Source: Narthecium ossifragum (Eukaryota; Streptophyta; Magnoliopsida; Dioscoreales; Nartheciaceae). From it: a DNA stretch of 64,000 nt. The stretch covers positions 328,650 through 392,649 of the forward strand of contig OY986975.1 of the NCBI GenBank assembly GCA_963920575.1, given 5' to 3'. This document shows positions 1 through 10,994 of the stretch, piece by piece. The notes under the pieces are model-generated. The model saw only the letters and a program-made list of their open reading frames with translations. It ran no database searches and was not told the origin of the DNA. A program made the position numbers and the translations under genes. Positions within the stretch are counted from its first letter, which is position 1. The number at the start of each line of letters is the position of its first letter.

Positions 1-1015
1 AATCAGCAAAAGTATGCTATGGAGTTACTGGAGAAAGCAAACATGTTGGAATCCAAACCCAGTCCGACTCCATTCGTCGCTCGCACCCAACTCTCTAAAG
101 ATGATGGCGACCCTCTTCCTAACGTTACCCTTTATCGCAGCTTGGTCGGCGCTCTTCAGTATTTAACTCTCACTCGACCAGATCTCTCCCATGCAGTCAA
201 TCAAGTGTGCCAGTATATGCATGATCCGATCTTACAGCCGTCAAGCGAATCCTCCGCTGCACAATAAATCGTGGACTTTTCTATAGTACTTCTTCACGCT
301 TTACCCTTTCTTTGTATTCGGATGCCGATTGGGCCGGCGATCCGAATGATCGTAAATCCACTTCGGGCTTCTGTGCTTTTCTCGGTTCAAATCTCATCGT
401 GTGGTCTGCCAAGAAGCAAACCGTCGTCTCTCGGTCAAGCACAGAAGCTGAATATCGATCATTAGCTAGTGCAACAACTGAAGCCGTTTGGATTCAACTT
501 CTTTTTCGAGATCTTCAGCTCTCCCTTGATGGACCACCGATGTTGTTCTGTGACATAATAAGTGCTACATATTTGACAAACAACCCTGTACTCCATAACA
601 GATCTAAGCACATAGACATCGATCATCACTTCATTCGTGATCAAATCTCAAAAGGGTTCATCAAGCTATAATTTATCTCGACCCATGACCAGCTGGCAGA
701 TATCTTTACCAAGGGTCTTTCCACATATCGGTTTTCTTATCTTCTTGCCAAGCTACAGGTAGTCGCTGCCCCCTTACGCTTGAAGGGGGGTATTCCGTTA
801 CCTATTCAAGAGCGGCAATCATGCAAACAGCTCACGTCCACCAAGCATCCAGCTGCTAATGAATCTCCTATATTAGGTAGAGGTGGTATATAAGTTATGT
901 TTGTATTTTGTTACCTTTTATCTTAGTTACTTTGTATAGGAATTCTTCATGTATAAATTCATCACCCATATGTGAATAAAGACAAGGAAGGTTTTCAATC
1001 CTCCAAATCTCTCGT
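1..1015 (+). mobile_element. Ty1-copia retrotransposon 3' remnant (RT end, RNase H, 3' LTR)
   Basis: The first 670 bases encode the C-terminal end of a copia-type reverse transcriptase (about 19-240) and then the RNase H domain (312-671). RNase H is recognised from YSDADWAGDP, the KSTSGF and STEAEYRSLA blocks and the HIDIDHHFIRD motif. The two parts lie in different frames, and a shift near 235-240 plus an in-frame stop at 265-267 break the polyprotein. A purine-rich tract at about 781-788 looks like the polypurine primer, so the 3' LTR should start near 790. An AATAAA at about 975 fits the polyadenylation signal inside that LTR. The LTR's outer end is not clear, and I place it near 1015. The element is cut by the window start and is not functional here. 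Confidence 0.88.
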
Positions 1016-1363
1016 ACAGTACGTACATGAGAACGAATAAATAAAGTTCATGCTTACATGCATGCATGCATCCTTGCAAATATTGTATTCCTCTGTCATC
1101 GCTTGCAATGTTGCTGCACAGTGCACGTATAGTATAATAAGATTTATTCTTCCTCCCATGCTTTTGGAGCAAAGCAGATCATGTATCTTCCAAGCCTGAT
1201 AAAAAGCCTGGAGAAAAGAAATATATACCTCCTGTCCCAGTATCGATCACCTTGCTTAAAGCGAGCGACTAATTAGATGCATTCGGCTTTTGTTTGGCTA
1301 TAAATATGTATAGATGCAGTTATCCATACCAAAGGATCAGACATACGATCGACTAGCTAGTAG

Positions 1364-1364
<1 letters not shown>

Positions 1365-1413
<49 letters not shown>
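1365..1413. repeat. (TA)n(CA)n microsatellite upstream of DUF247 gene
   Basis: About 37 bp of uninterrupted TA followed by 12 bp of CA, lying about 70 bp upstream of the chosen DUF247 start. The reading frame is open through it, but the tract is more likely 5' leader or promoter than coding sequence. Confidence 0.9.
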
Positions 1414-1414
<1 letters not shown>

Positions 1415-1484
1415 GCTTCTAGCTAGCTCCTTGATCCACGCTGTTTCAAGCTATATATTATATAGCTACATGTATATTATACCT

Positions 1485-3023
1485 ATGGGGCTCGGCATGG
1501 AGTCCAGTAGCAGTGGAGAGAAGAACTGGAAGGTGGAGATCGACGAGGAAGTGAAGTTGCTGGACCCGAACAAGGAGAAGCAGCACTGGAGCAAGCAGAC
1601 CATATACCATATCCCGGACTTCGCCAAAAAGCTCAAGGGCGAGCTCTTCGTGCCGCGGGTGGTGTCGCTCGGGCCCTACCACCACGGCAAAGAGCAACTC
1701 GAGCCGCTGGAGAGCCACAAGCGCCGCGCCCTCGTCCACCTGGTGAAGAGGGCCGGGATGCCCGTGGCCAACTTCGTAGACGCCATGGACAAGGTCGCGG
1801 TGGAGCTCCAAGAGTGCTACCACAAGCTGGGTGACGAGTGGAAGCAGGACCAGGACAAATTTGTGAAACTCATGCTGTTGGACGGCAGCTTCATGTTGGA
1901 GATCCTGCGCAGCCCGGGGGTGGATGGCAGCTACACGGACGATGACCCCATCTTCAGCGAAAGCGTGATCCACAAGCTCGCATATATAAGGAGGGACATG
2001 CTGTTGCTGGAGAACCAGCTGCCCTTGTTAGCTCTCAAGACCATCTTGCAGGTTGAGGTTCAGGGACGCAAAACATTACGTACAGTAAGTACATATATAC
2101 CTTCTTACCTATGAATGCATTGTCTACGTATGTATACTGTGAATTCTGCGCAGCATATATATATGTTATTGCATATGGATCGATGCATGCAGGGGATCGA
2201 CATCGACAAGTCTATCAACGAGATGGTATTCCGCTTTGTCGGGTATGAAGGTTCCCATGGCATGCCGGAGATGCTCGGCCTCCACGCCCTCCACTTGTCT
2301 CGGGAGAACTTGCTCCAACAAAAGCCAGCTGACTCCACGCGCGCTTTCTCGGGTATGAGGCTTTGTTGTTGTTGTATTTGTTTCTTTGGTTACCCAGCCT
2401 TAGGGCTCAACTAATCAAAAAAAAAAAAAAAAGACTCCACGCGCGGTGCAGAACCTGAGAGAGATGAGCACATGCGACCGGCGACCAAGCTGAAGGGGGC
2501 CGGGATCAGGTTCAAGAGGAGCTCTACCAGCAGCCTCCGGTACATCAGCTTCCAGGGCCACATCCTCCGCCTCCCGCACATCATCATCGACGACGCCACC
2601 GAGTTCCTGTTCCTCAACGTCATCGCCTTTGAGGACCTTCACGCTGACGTCGGCAACGAGGTCTCCTCCTACGTGGCCTTCATGGACCTGATCATCGACA
2701 CGGCCGAGGACGTCGGCCTGCTGCTCGCGGCCAAGATCATCCACAGCGTGATAGGGAGCGACGAGGCCGTGGCAAAGCTCTTCAATGGTCTCGCGAGGGA
2801 AGTCACCATAGATCGGTCGAGCCCACTGATTGATGTGAAGAGGAGTGTGAATGCTTACTACGAAAAGCCGCACCATAGATGTATGGCTTCTATGAGGCTC
2901 ACATTCTTCAAAAACCCATGGACGCGCATTTCGTTTCCCGCTTCCATTGTCCTGTTCGTCATGACACTGTTGCAGACCTACTATACCATGTACGCGTACT
3001 ATCACCCCAATGCTTCCCACTAG
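1485..3023 (+). CDS. DUF247 family membrane protein, interrupted by a retroposon
   Basis: This is a plant-specific DUF247 protein of unknown biochemistry; in grasses some members are linked to self-incompatibility loci (family knowledge). Proposed exons are 1485-2084, 2193-2352 and 2452-3023, giving about 443 residues. Visible family signatures are IYHIPDFAKKLKGELFVPRVVSLGPYHHG near the N-terminus, LDGSFMLEILR, RRDMLLLENQLPLLAL, and a hydrophobic C-terminal segment (ISFPASIVLFVMTLLQTYY) expected to span a membrane. I start at ATG 1485; ATG 1497 is equally possible. An 89-bp poly(A)-tailed insertion at 2344-2432, flanked by a 13-bp duplication, adds an in-frame TAA at 2412-2414. The protein is intact only if 2353-2451 is spliced out; that intron is my inference. 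If it is not used, the gene is a pseudogene. Confidence 0.85.
2344..2432 (+). mobile_element. 89-bp 5'-truncated retroposon with poly(A) and 13-bp TSD
   Basis: The segment ends in GGCTCAACTAATC followed by a run of A and is bracketed by GACTCCACGCGCG at 2331-2343 and 2433-2445. Removing the insert and one duplicate restores an uninterrupted DUF247 frame. The T-rich body and a tail shared with other insertions in this window point to a LINE- or SINE-type 3' end made by target-primed reverse transcription. Confidence 0.85.
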
Positions 3024-3689
3024 CTGCTAGCTTATATATAGCTAGTGATGAGATCTCTCTTCCCGCTACTATATATATAGCTCGAGTACATATATATATA
3101 GCTAGGTGGAAGAAGATGCATGATGAATCGATCTTTCAAGTGATTGTGCTAGCTAGTTACAATAAAAGAGGTCATTCTTCGCTCTTTTGATCGGCGGGAT
3201 TCATTATTTGATGATGAAGACCTATCTAGCTAATAATGTGTAATAATTTCTTCTTCATGAGACATATATACCTCCGTGTGTGTCGTGATCATAAAAGAAG
3301 ATCTGTCCAACTTATTTGGTTTATTTTGCGAATAATTAATTATGCCATGTAATAAATTAAAGTGAAGTCGTTAATTATATAATGAAGCTTGCTTGCTTAC
3401 TTTATATGGTTGTATGAATCGAACAATTAGTTTTGTCAAGACTCAAATGCATGATGCATGATGCAGGAGCAGGGGCGTCGATGAGCCAAATGAGAGTCAT
3501 AATATGGGTTTGAACGAAGCTGATTCATTCATTAGTAAAGCCAGCCCAAGTAAATGTGACCTCTTATCATGTCTAGTACGTTCATGGATGGATGGGCAGC
3601 ATGGGCTCATCGAGACTGATCGATCGAGATGTGGCCTTGCGGCCCTTGCTAATTATGGAAGAAAGGGATCCTATCCTGCCTCCAGGTTG

Positions 3690-3770
3690 GGTGGGAAGCG
3701 ATGACAACGTTGCCAATCTCTTCAACCGGATCTCCAAGGACACCATAGTCGACATGATCATGACGAATTT
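3690..3770 (+). pseudogene. DUF247 C-terminal fragment
   Basis: A short stretch encodes GSDDNVANLFNRISKDTIVD, which lines up with GSDEAVAKLFNGLAREVTID of the intact neighbour 670 bp upstream. The conserved downstream membrane segment is missing, and surrounding sequence shows no other DUF247 motifs. It is probably the relic of a tandem duplicate. The edges are approximate. Confidence 0.65.
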
Positions 3771-3774
3771 TTTG

Positions 3775-4583
3775 TCAAATGATACTTCCAAAGATGGCTT
3801 TTGGCGTTTCCATACCCATATATTAACTGTTTTTTTTGCACTTCGATCCTCAAGATTGAGCAGAAACATGCCTAATTTACGGGCCAGTTTGTAAACTCCT
3901 TTTATTCATCACAACTTTCTTTATTCCTAAGAAAGATTGAGCTTAATATTTCTTCAATCACGTACATTATCCTAACATAATAAGATCTTCATGAGGCTTT
4001 GGACAATCAAAGCCTTTAGGATGGACGTTCAGACCCCATTTAACAGGTACTGCACCTTATGGAGTTATAGGCCTTTAATCTGTTTAGCTAGGCCCAACAG
4101 TCACGGGTTTTTGGGCTGTGGTGAATTGGAACGGCCCGTAGATACAGAGACTCTATGGCCCATGTTTGATTTGATGCAAGAGATAGAGGTATACATGCAT
4201 CCACATGTTTGCAATCTAAAAATGTTTAACAAATCTGCCCCAGTAATGCTGCATTCGTGTGCAGTCAATTACCATCCTGACAGCTAGCTTGTCCTTTTGA
4301 TGCAATCTGATTGCATTGAAGTCCATTATAAACTATCAATCTATCTATCAGCATTCAGCAATGGTGGAAGAGTTTTTAATCAATCCTTTGTTCTTGTTAG
4401 CTCCAACAAGAACAAACAAAGCGAGTAGGGCCTCTTGAAGATAGAAAGCATGTGGAGGGGTGGCGCTGAACGCATGCTTCCCAATGCCACCATCCTTTCA
4501 TCTCGGTAACATCTTAGAGAGACGTATACTATTAATTAGCATTCACCAAAGCCATGAATTCAAGCTCATTGGGCCTTTTGCAT
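3775..4583. other. Intergenic, no feature recognised
   Basis: AT-rich sequence with only short chance reading frames. I see no repeat structure, domain or RNA gene. Confidence 0.6.
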
Positions 4584-4640
4584 TAGGGATGATAATTTAC
4601 CCGTCCAGCCCGTCCTGTCTCTAATGGGACGGATTTAAAT

Positions 4641-5209
4641 AATTTAGGGGTGTGCAACGGTCGGGTCACGGGTAAATGGGTGCAGGTCGGACCCGTCCCG
4701 TTAATTTTGCATACACTTATGACCCGTTCATTAATCTGCTATTTTTTAACATGTAAACAGGTAAATGGGTTAACATGTAAATGAGTAAATAGGTACAGAT
4801 TAACCCGTTTAACCTGCTATTTTTTCAGGATTTTAGGATGATTTCTCAACCTTTTTCAGACCTCTAATTAGCCACCTTCTAAACAAAAAAGCTAAAGCAC
4901 ACTCTTTGCTTGAGTATAACATAAGAAGGCAGCAGTATTGGCATTTCAGGACTGAAAATAATTTCAGCATACACATCACGAAATATAAAACAATATGTCA
5001 TTTTTCAATTTATTTTAATTTTAACAAGTAAACGGGTTAACCCGTTAATAAAAAATTGAATACCCATTACCCAACCTGTTTTTCACCATAACGAGTCGGG
5101 TTCGACCCGACCCGTTTTTTATCACCTCATGACCCGCCCGTTAAGGCTCGGGTCGGGTGTTTTGACCGGGTCAAAACGGGTTACCTGACCCGTTGCACAC
5201 CCCTAAATT
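4641..5209. mobile_element. hAT-like MITE with 19-bp terminal inverted repeats
   Basis: The left end AATTTAGGGGTGTGCAACG (4641-4659) is exactly inverted at 5191-5209. Inside each end are further GGGTCGGGT / ACCCGACCC words, typical of a widespread plant hAT-type non-autonomous family. No coding capacity. An 8-bp target duplication is not clear. Confidence 0.75.
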
Positions 5210-5450
5210 TTTGAGGGACCTTAACCGGGGTTGGGGTAAGGTCGGGGAAGTGGTTAGAAACCCGATCGGGATCAGGGAAAGACACCCCCGTCCCACCCCG
5301 TCCCGGTTAGATGTTGATTTTAGTTATATATCTTTATTATACCTACTTATTTCTCAAAAAAATTCTAATCCAACTATTCTTATTTAATGCATCTATTGGC
5401 TTATATAATCTAATCTACCTCCCTGTCTTCAATTCAATTTTATTTGAGTT

Positions 5451-5626
5451 TTTTTTTTGATGAATTGAGCTAGTTGGCTAGTAATTATTTACATCAAATC
5501 GCCAGGGCCTCAGCCATGTCCTCTTTGTGCCATACAAAACTGGTGCATGAATGCCTTTACACCTTTTGGCAATGAGATCAACCACAATATTGGATAACCG
5601 CGGAACAAACAAAAACAACACAGCTC
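5451..5626 (-). mobile_element. 5'-truncated LINE (RNase H end) with 16-bp TSD
   Basis: Perfect 16-bp direct repeats CAATTTTATTTGAGTT at 5435-5450 and 5627-5642 flank the insertion. It starts with a T run on the plus strand, so the element points to minus and carries a poly(A) tail. Translated on minus it reads NIVVDLIAKRCKGIHAPVLY followed by a stop, which resembles the C-terminal RNase H tail of plant L1-type LINEs. The shared 3' tail ...AGCTCAATTCATC-poly(A) matches other small insertions here. Confidence 0.8.
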
Positions 5627-6110
5627 CAATTTTATTTGAGTTGTTATTTTAACTTAAAACCATGAATTTATTTTTTGCATTCAAAATTTTGGAACGGGGT
5701 CGGGGTCGAGATGCCTTCATTATCGGGGCGGGGTTGAGGTGATTCAATAGGATGCGGGGGCGGGGTAAGGGGAACCCGTCCCATCCTACCCCGTTGTCAT
5801 TTTTATTTTACATACATATACTCTTATAAAATCATAAATTGAATATATATATATACTTTTCAAAATATCCTTTTATTGTATATACCCTTTGACTAATTTG
5901 ACCAAGCACTGCCCTAATATTCTTAAAGAAACTACAATATCCACTTGTTTCTCGAAGACTGTTTTTGAGGGCAAAGTTGCTGAGATAGTCTAAAAATTGA
6001 AGAATATTTCAGTAAAGTCGCATGCATGGTTGTTTTTATATAGTTGTTTTTCCTAAAAAGCTCAGTGTGTTAATTATAAGATTATCAGAGTTATTTTGTA
6101 TATGAGTGTC

Positions 6111-6398
6111 GATTGGTGCACATGGGCAGGTGGCATATGTAATGCACATGTCACCAATTGATAGATAAGTACTGACGGTTTCATCTATCCCATCGGTAGT
6201 TCGGATAGGTGAAGATATCGGTATCTCACTACCGGATCAGATCAAACAATCGGTAGTTGGCTACCGATACATTCAGTCGGTAGCCAATTACCGATTCATT
6301 CATCTATCCCATCGGTAGTTCACTACCGATGGGATAGATCAAAGAGTCGGTACTTGACTATCGATAGGTGACATGCCACCCATCCATGTACACGAATC
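6111..6398. mobile_element. Small inverted-repeat element, CGGTAG family, copy 1
   Basis: The left end GATTGGTGCACATGG (6111-6125) is inverted with two mismatches at 6384-6398. The interior holds several CGGTAG/CTACCG pairs separated by CATCTATCC blocks, giving a strongly self-complementary sequence. Relatives lie at 32336-32590 and 47833-48153. It fits a MITE; no target duplication is obvious. Confidence 0.65.
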
Positions 6399-6823
6399 AT
6401 TATTCTTTGTATATATATATATGCTCATATGAGTGATTGGAAATATCGGTTTATCTCAAGCTCATCACTGTCAAGTCAAGATGGTCCAAGGTCATATACC
6501 TGAAATCTGAGATTTCCAAGTGTATATGTGTAATGTGCAGAGAGAGAGAGAGAGAGAGCGAGCGAGCATATGACTCTGCCTTGCTAATGCTATGAACTTG
6601 TTTAATGGAGGATCTTTTTGGTCAGAACCCAGTGTGATTGATTGGTGCCAAAATTTATTCTCGTCACACAGATGTGAGATGCCAAGCTAACCTTAAAGTG
6701 ACACACCATTAGTTTTAAAACCTGTAGGATGAATGTTTCCGGCTAGATGTCACGGTTTCATGTTCTTGGATCTCATTTCTCTTTTCTTTGATGCTCCAGT
6801 TCCATATTATAACCATTCTCCAT

Positions 6824-6867
6824 GCAGCTTATGCTGGATTGTAGCTTCGGTTAATTAAAAAAAAAAC
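6824..6867 (+). mobile_element. 44-bp retroposon tail with 12-bp TSD
   Basis: ACCATTCTCCAT occurs at 6812-6823 and 6868-6879, flanking 44 bp that end in GGTTAATTAAAAAAAAAAC. This looks like a very short 5'-truncated retroposon copy. Confidence 0.7.
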
Positions 6868-7302
6868 ACCATTCTCCATAGATGACACCTGTTTTATGCT
6901 TATTTGGTGATAGAAACAAAGAAAAAACAAGAAGAAAGACAAGAATGCCTTGCTGAAAGATTGGCAACTGCTTAGAATGAATGATTCAACTTCAAGCAAT
7001 GAAAAGAATCAAGGAACATGTATGTAAATATGTGTTGATTCACATGGGGCTGTTGAGAGTTGACACTTGAGCAAGAACTTATGATCAAGATAACTGAATG
7101 GTATTCACTGAAACATAATAAAAGAACACAATGGCGTTTCACATAATCCATAGTAAAGCATTGCTTACATCCCCATAAGGCATCCAATCCATCACAACTA
7201 TGTAGTAATCCAACAAGATAAGAAAACATAATACAAGCTCATGCATACATGCATGGTGAGCTACATTGGTGAGAATGGTGGTGCAATTAATATATATCAC
7301 AC

Positions 7303-9335
7303 TCACACATCACGGTCCCTCCGGCACTCCGGCGGCATGGTGGGGGCCCGGGACCGATCGGTGCAGTAGTTGTAGATGGTGTACTTCTGGCGGACCCAGT
7401 TGAGCCGGCGGTACTGCATCCCATCGAGGTCCTGGAACTCTTTCTGGTCCCACCAGCGCATGCCCTGGGTGGCGCAGAACTTGGCCTCGGTGGAGGCCTC
7501 GCAGCCGTCGACGTGGAAGCCGCGGTAGGAGGCGACGAAGGGGGCCTTGCTCCAGTCGGTCTTCTCGAGGCCGCCCCTCGTCGCCCAGTCGTCGGCGTTC
7601 CACAGGCTGGAGTAGATCTTCATCGGCTGGTTGAAGGGGAACCTCACTCCCAAGTCCTTGCTGTTCTTGAATATCCTGATTGGCACATCATCTACATAGA
7701 AGCTGATTCATTGGTGCCAATCCAACCAATCAGACTTAAATTAGTTCATTCTTTGAATCTTCATCCAAGAAAACAGAAAGTTGAAGAATGATCATTATTC
7801 ATGATTTCAGCATTTTTATGAATTAAAGCCAACACAGAATTTCCTATCAAATTCTTTTTGGAATGACTTTATATATGAAACCATCATCCAAGAACATCCA
7901 TCCTCAGACAAATTTGCCATAAGATCTAGTGAAATATTCTAGTAGATATATGAGAAATGCTCAAGTTCCTTAGAACTCAAATGGTGTCTACTAAAATGCA
8001 CGCTTAAGAGACAACATCGAAAGAATTCTTGGACTGATACGAGACAATGTGGTTTTTTTTTTTAGTTCTCCAAGGAACATAGTGTGGGAAAAGAGCAGTA
8101 AACGCTGTTGGGTTGGGGAACTATACATGGCCCAACCTATAAAGCTTTATATTAAAATAAGCCATTGCCATGAGTAGCACTACAAAAGTCCAATGGTAAA
8201 AAGACGAGGATTAAAGAGTTCACATGGCTGAAGACAGTGAATCCGGCAAGGTTTCAGGAAAGACCCCACAGCTGATCAGCTTTAGACATATGGAGATGCT
8301 TGTGCAGAGGCAGAGCACGCATCACATGCTGCCATATCTACTGACCCAGCAGTACATTGGTTTCAACACATCTCGAATGGCCTCTACTCTAATATGGCTC
8401 TATCCGAGATATTCCTCACATTAGGGGCTCTGTGGAATTTACTTCAAAATAGTTCTTTGAAATATTAAAGGGAAGAAGATACCCACCATTACCAAGGAAG
8501 AGAAGGATGTGGTCTTTGAATCTAAAAATGCACAATGATCGAACTTTTACACTTGATATTGTTGAGGGTCTCTTTATTTTGCATTCTAAAAAGAGAGCAG
8601 CAAATAAAATAAGATCAATCAAGGTGGAAGGGAAAGGGAACTTACACAATCTGGTACGTGTTCCAGAGGACTGCGTAGTTGTGGTAGTCTTTTGTTGGAT
8701 CAAACCAGAGGTAGATCCTCTGCTCCCTGTCTCCCTTGCCACCAGTGAACACATTGGTCTGCAGTATGTATGGCTGGTTGGTCCTGTTGCCCAGGAACTC
8801 AAAGTCTATCTCATCGTGCTCTGAGTTCTGAGACGAGAGCTGAAGAAAAACCCCAGAACAAAATTACAGAACAGGAGAGAAACATTAATCACTAGACTGG
8901 TGTTCTCCAGAGCAGAAACCACACTTACATAGAATGCAGTCACAGTTCCAGCAGAGTCCCCAGGAACCATCTTGATTTGCATACTGAAGTGACCAAACAA
9001 GTAAGAGCCTCTGGACTGGAACCCAGTGCCTAGTGACAGTCATGACATACAAATAAGAGACTCCACCTTATACCACATTAGCAGTATAAATTGAAATCAT
9101 GCCAACGTGTTTGAGTAGTACCTGTGTATTTGTCCAGGGAGAGCTGGATCTCATTGCCACCATTGAAGTACTTGATGTGGTCACCAGCCCATGTGGGCAC
9201 ATAGTTCTTCTGGAAAGGAACATTAATAGGCTTCCTGGGGGCAGCAGCCATGGTGGTCACTGAAACCAGACCCAAGAAGCACAAGCAGCATAGAGCTGCT
9301 GCAAAATGAGGGGGAGATGAAGAAGAAGCCATCAT
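7303..9335 (-). CDS. Xyloglucan endotransglucosylase/hydrolase (XTH, GH16)
   Basis: The enzyme cuts xyloglucan and rejoins it to another chain, remodelling the cell wall in the apoplast. Exons on minus are 9335-9122, 9029-8929, 8839-8646 and 7702-7303, giving about 302 residues, the usual family length. An N-terminal signal peptide (hydrophobic [16 protein letters not shown]) is visible. The GH16 active site [10 protein letters not shown] carries the catalytic acidic residues and is followed by the common N-glycosylation site NRT. The C-terminal XTH extension contains YNYCTD and PPECRRD with the conserved cysteines. Two adjacent ATGs occur at the start and I used the first. A TATA box lies at 9392-9399. 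The orthologue group within XTH was not resolved. Confidence 0.95.
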
Positions 9336-9390
9336 TTTTCAAGAAATGGGGGTTACTGGAGCTGATGAAAAGAGAGTAGTAGTACAGGGC

Positions 9391-9400
9391 TTTATATAGG
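9391..9400 (-). promoter_or_regulatory. TATA box of the XTH gene
   Basis: CCTATATAAA on the minus strand, about 57 bp upstream of the XTH start codon, fits a TATA box with a short leader. Confidence 0.6.
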
Positions 9401-10173
9401 CAAGAGAAGCTCCATGGCATTCAAGCAATGTTTTAGCACTGGGGACCATCTCCTTGGTGTCACTGTTTTGTTATGGAAGGGGTGGATAAAACAATATGAT
9501 ATCATGGTACAGCCATATGAGTGTTAACATGTGTGCATGTGCGTGCTTGCAAGCCATGAAAGTTTGTTAGCCACTCATCTATTTCTTCTCTCTTGATATT
9601 GGTTGTTTCGCAGAAGAGATTACTTAAACAAGCCTCCAAGTCACAGCCAAAAAGACCAGAGAAGATACTAAAAAGCAGGTGATCTCTTCAGTGGTCACCG
9701 TCAGTGACTAAACTGAATAGCGAAAAGGTGAAAAGACTGGAATCTGAAGACATTACTCTACCTATCTATATACAGGTACTACAAAGATAGTATCTTTGCC
9801 AGAATTTATTTTCTAAAAACTCCTCTACTGAGATAAGTTTCTATCAGATTAACAAGACTTCATAGATAGCATCATTGGCAGAAAAGTTTAGAGGTAATAA
9901 AGGTTTGCATGGTGAAAAGATGTACTTTTTTTTTTATCAGTTGAGCCAAGTGGCTGGTACATGGTGACGATATATTATGACCTATAAGCTGAGATGTTTT
10001 GGGGTAGAAAAGAGTGCAGTGGTAGCAGACAAAAGCAGGTCATTAGAGTGAGTTTTGCCAGTATTGATAGAGGTTTGGTCGGCGGGTGTGAGACGTGGAA
10101 CGTGCTTTGTCTCTGTATCAATCAGGCCCAGCCCATCACCAGCCCTATGATATCCAATTTCACATGACCCGCC

Positions 10174-10175
<2 letters not shown>

Positions 10176-10234
<59 letters not shown>
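10176..10234. repeat. (CT)n microsatellite
   Basis: 59 bp of uninterrupted CT dinucleotide, about 840 bp upstream of the XTH start and read as GA on the gene's strand. Confidence 0.95.
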
Positions 10235-10239
<5 letters not shown>

Positions 10240-10882
10240 AAATTAGCAACTTAAGAACTAAGATTTTATGGATTCGTATAGAGAAGGTAAAAGAAGAAGC
10301 TGTTTGGTTGCACCAATTTTACCAAAAAATTGGTTTTAGTGAAAAAGTTTCCACAGAAAGATGCTTTTCCGAGTTGTTAGGCAACTGTTTGGTGTTCTTC
10401 AAATAAAGAGATGAATTATACTAGAATCAAATCCCTCCTACAGTTCCAGTATATTGCAGTTTGTTGAATCCAAAGGTTTGTTAAACTTGATGCCATTGTT
10501 AAATCTCATGTTACAAGACTAATGCTATTTTTTTTTACCAAAATCTACTTCTGCAACCTATTTTTTAGCAGAACATAGTGGCATACCAAAAATCAAGTTA
10601 AAATGTTGCTTTCAGACGGAATAATCTAGTTATTGATCAGTTCAGATATCATTCAAGTGGTCTTCGCTCACAAAGAAATTACAAACTGACCTTGTGAATT
10701 TCATCCCTTTTTTTCCGATCTTAGTATCTTGGGTGCAAATCCTTGATAAAAAATACTTCCTCTCAATCTGAGCCAATAAGTCATATTTATGGGCAAAGCA
10801 GCATCAATTCCACAATAAGATCTGATCATTGGAAAGGAAAACAATATTAGGCCGTCAGATTAATGTGGTTAAAAAATCTACA

Positions 10883-10994
10883 AATTTATATTGAGCTTGC
10901 AGGTTTAAGGCACACAAAGAAATGACATCAGAGAATTCACATACTTATATTAATCTTGCAGGCATAAGACTCATAAAGAAATGACATCAGAGGA
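10883..10994. repeat. Degenerate tandem duplication, period about 60 bp
   Basis: Two diverged copies share CTTGCAGG and AAAGAAATGACATCAGAG at the same spacing. No coding function is seen. Confidence 0.6.

Larger units (their letters stand above)
4584..5806. mobile_element. Outer hAT-like non-autonomous element hosting two insertions
   Basis: GC-rich blocks made of CCCGTCC / GGGACGGG words lie at 4584-4640, 5210-5310 and 5690-5800, and look like one sequence broken by later insertions. The left end (GGGATGATAA) and the right end read in reverse (AAAATGACAA) are only loosely inverted, so the boundaries are uncertain. Elements with such repeated CCCG-type ends are common hAT derivatives in plants. 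No transposase is present. Confidence 0.5.

Noticed and set aside
1458..1973. 171-codon minus-strand frame opposite the DUF247 exon
   Set aside because: It is the antisense shadow of a GC-rich coding exon and has no domain.
6160..6370. CRISPR-like appearance of repeated CGGTAG words
   Set aside because: The repeats are short, inverted and irregular, and this is a plant nuclear region; a MITE-like element explains them.
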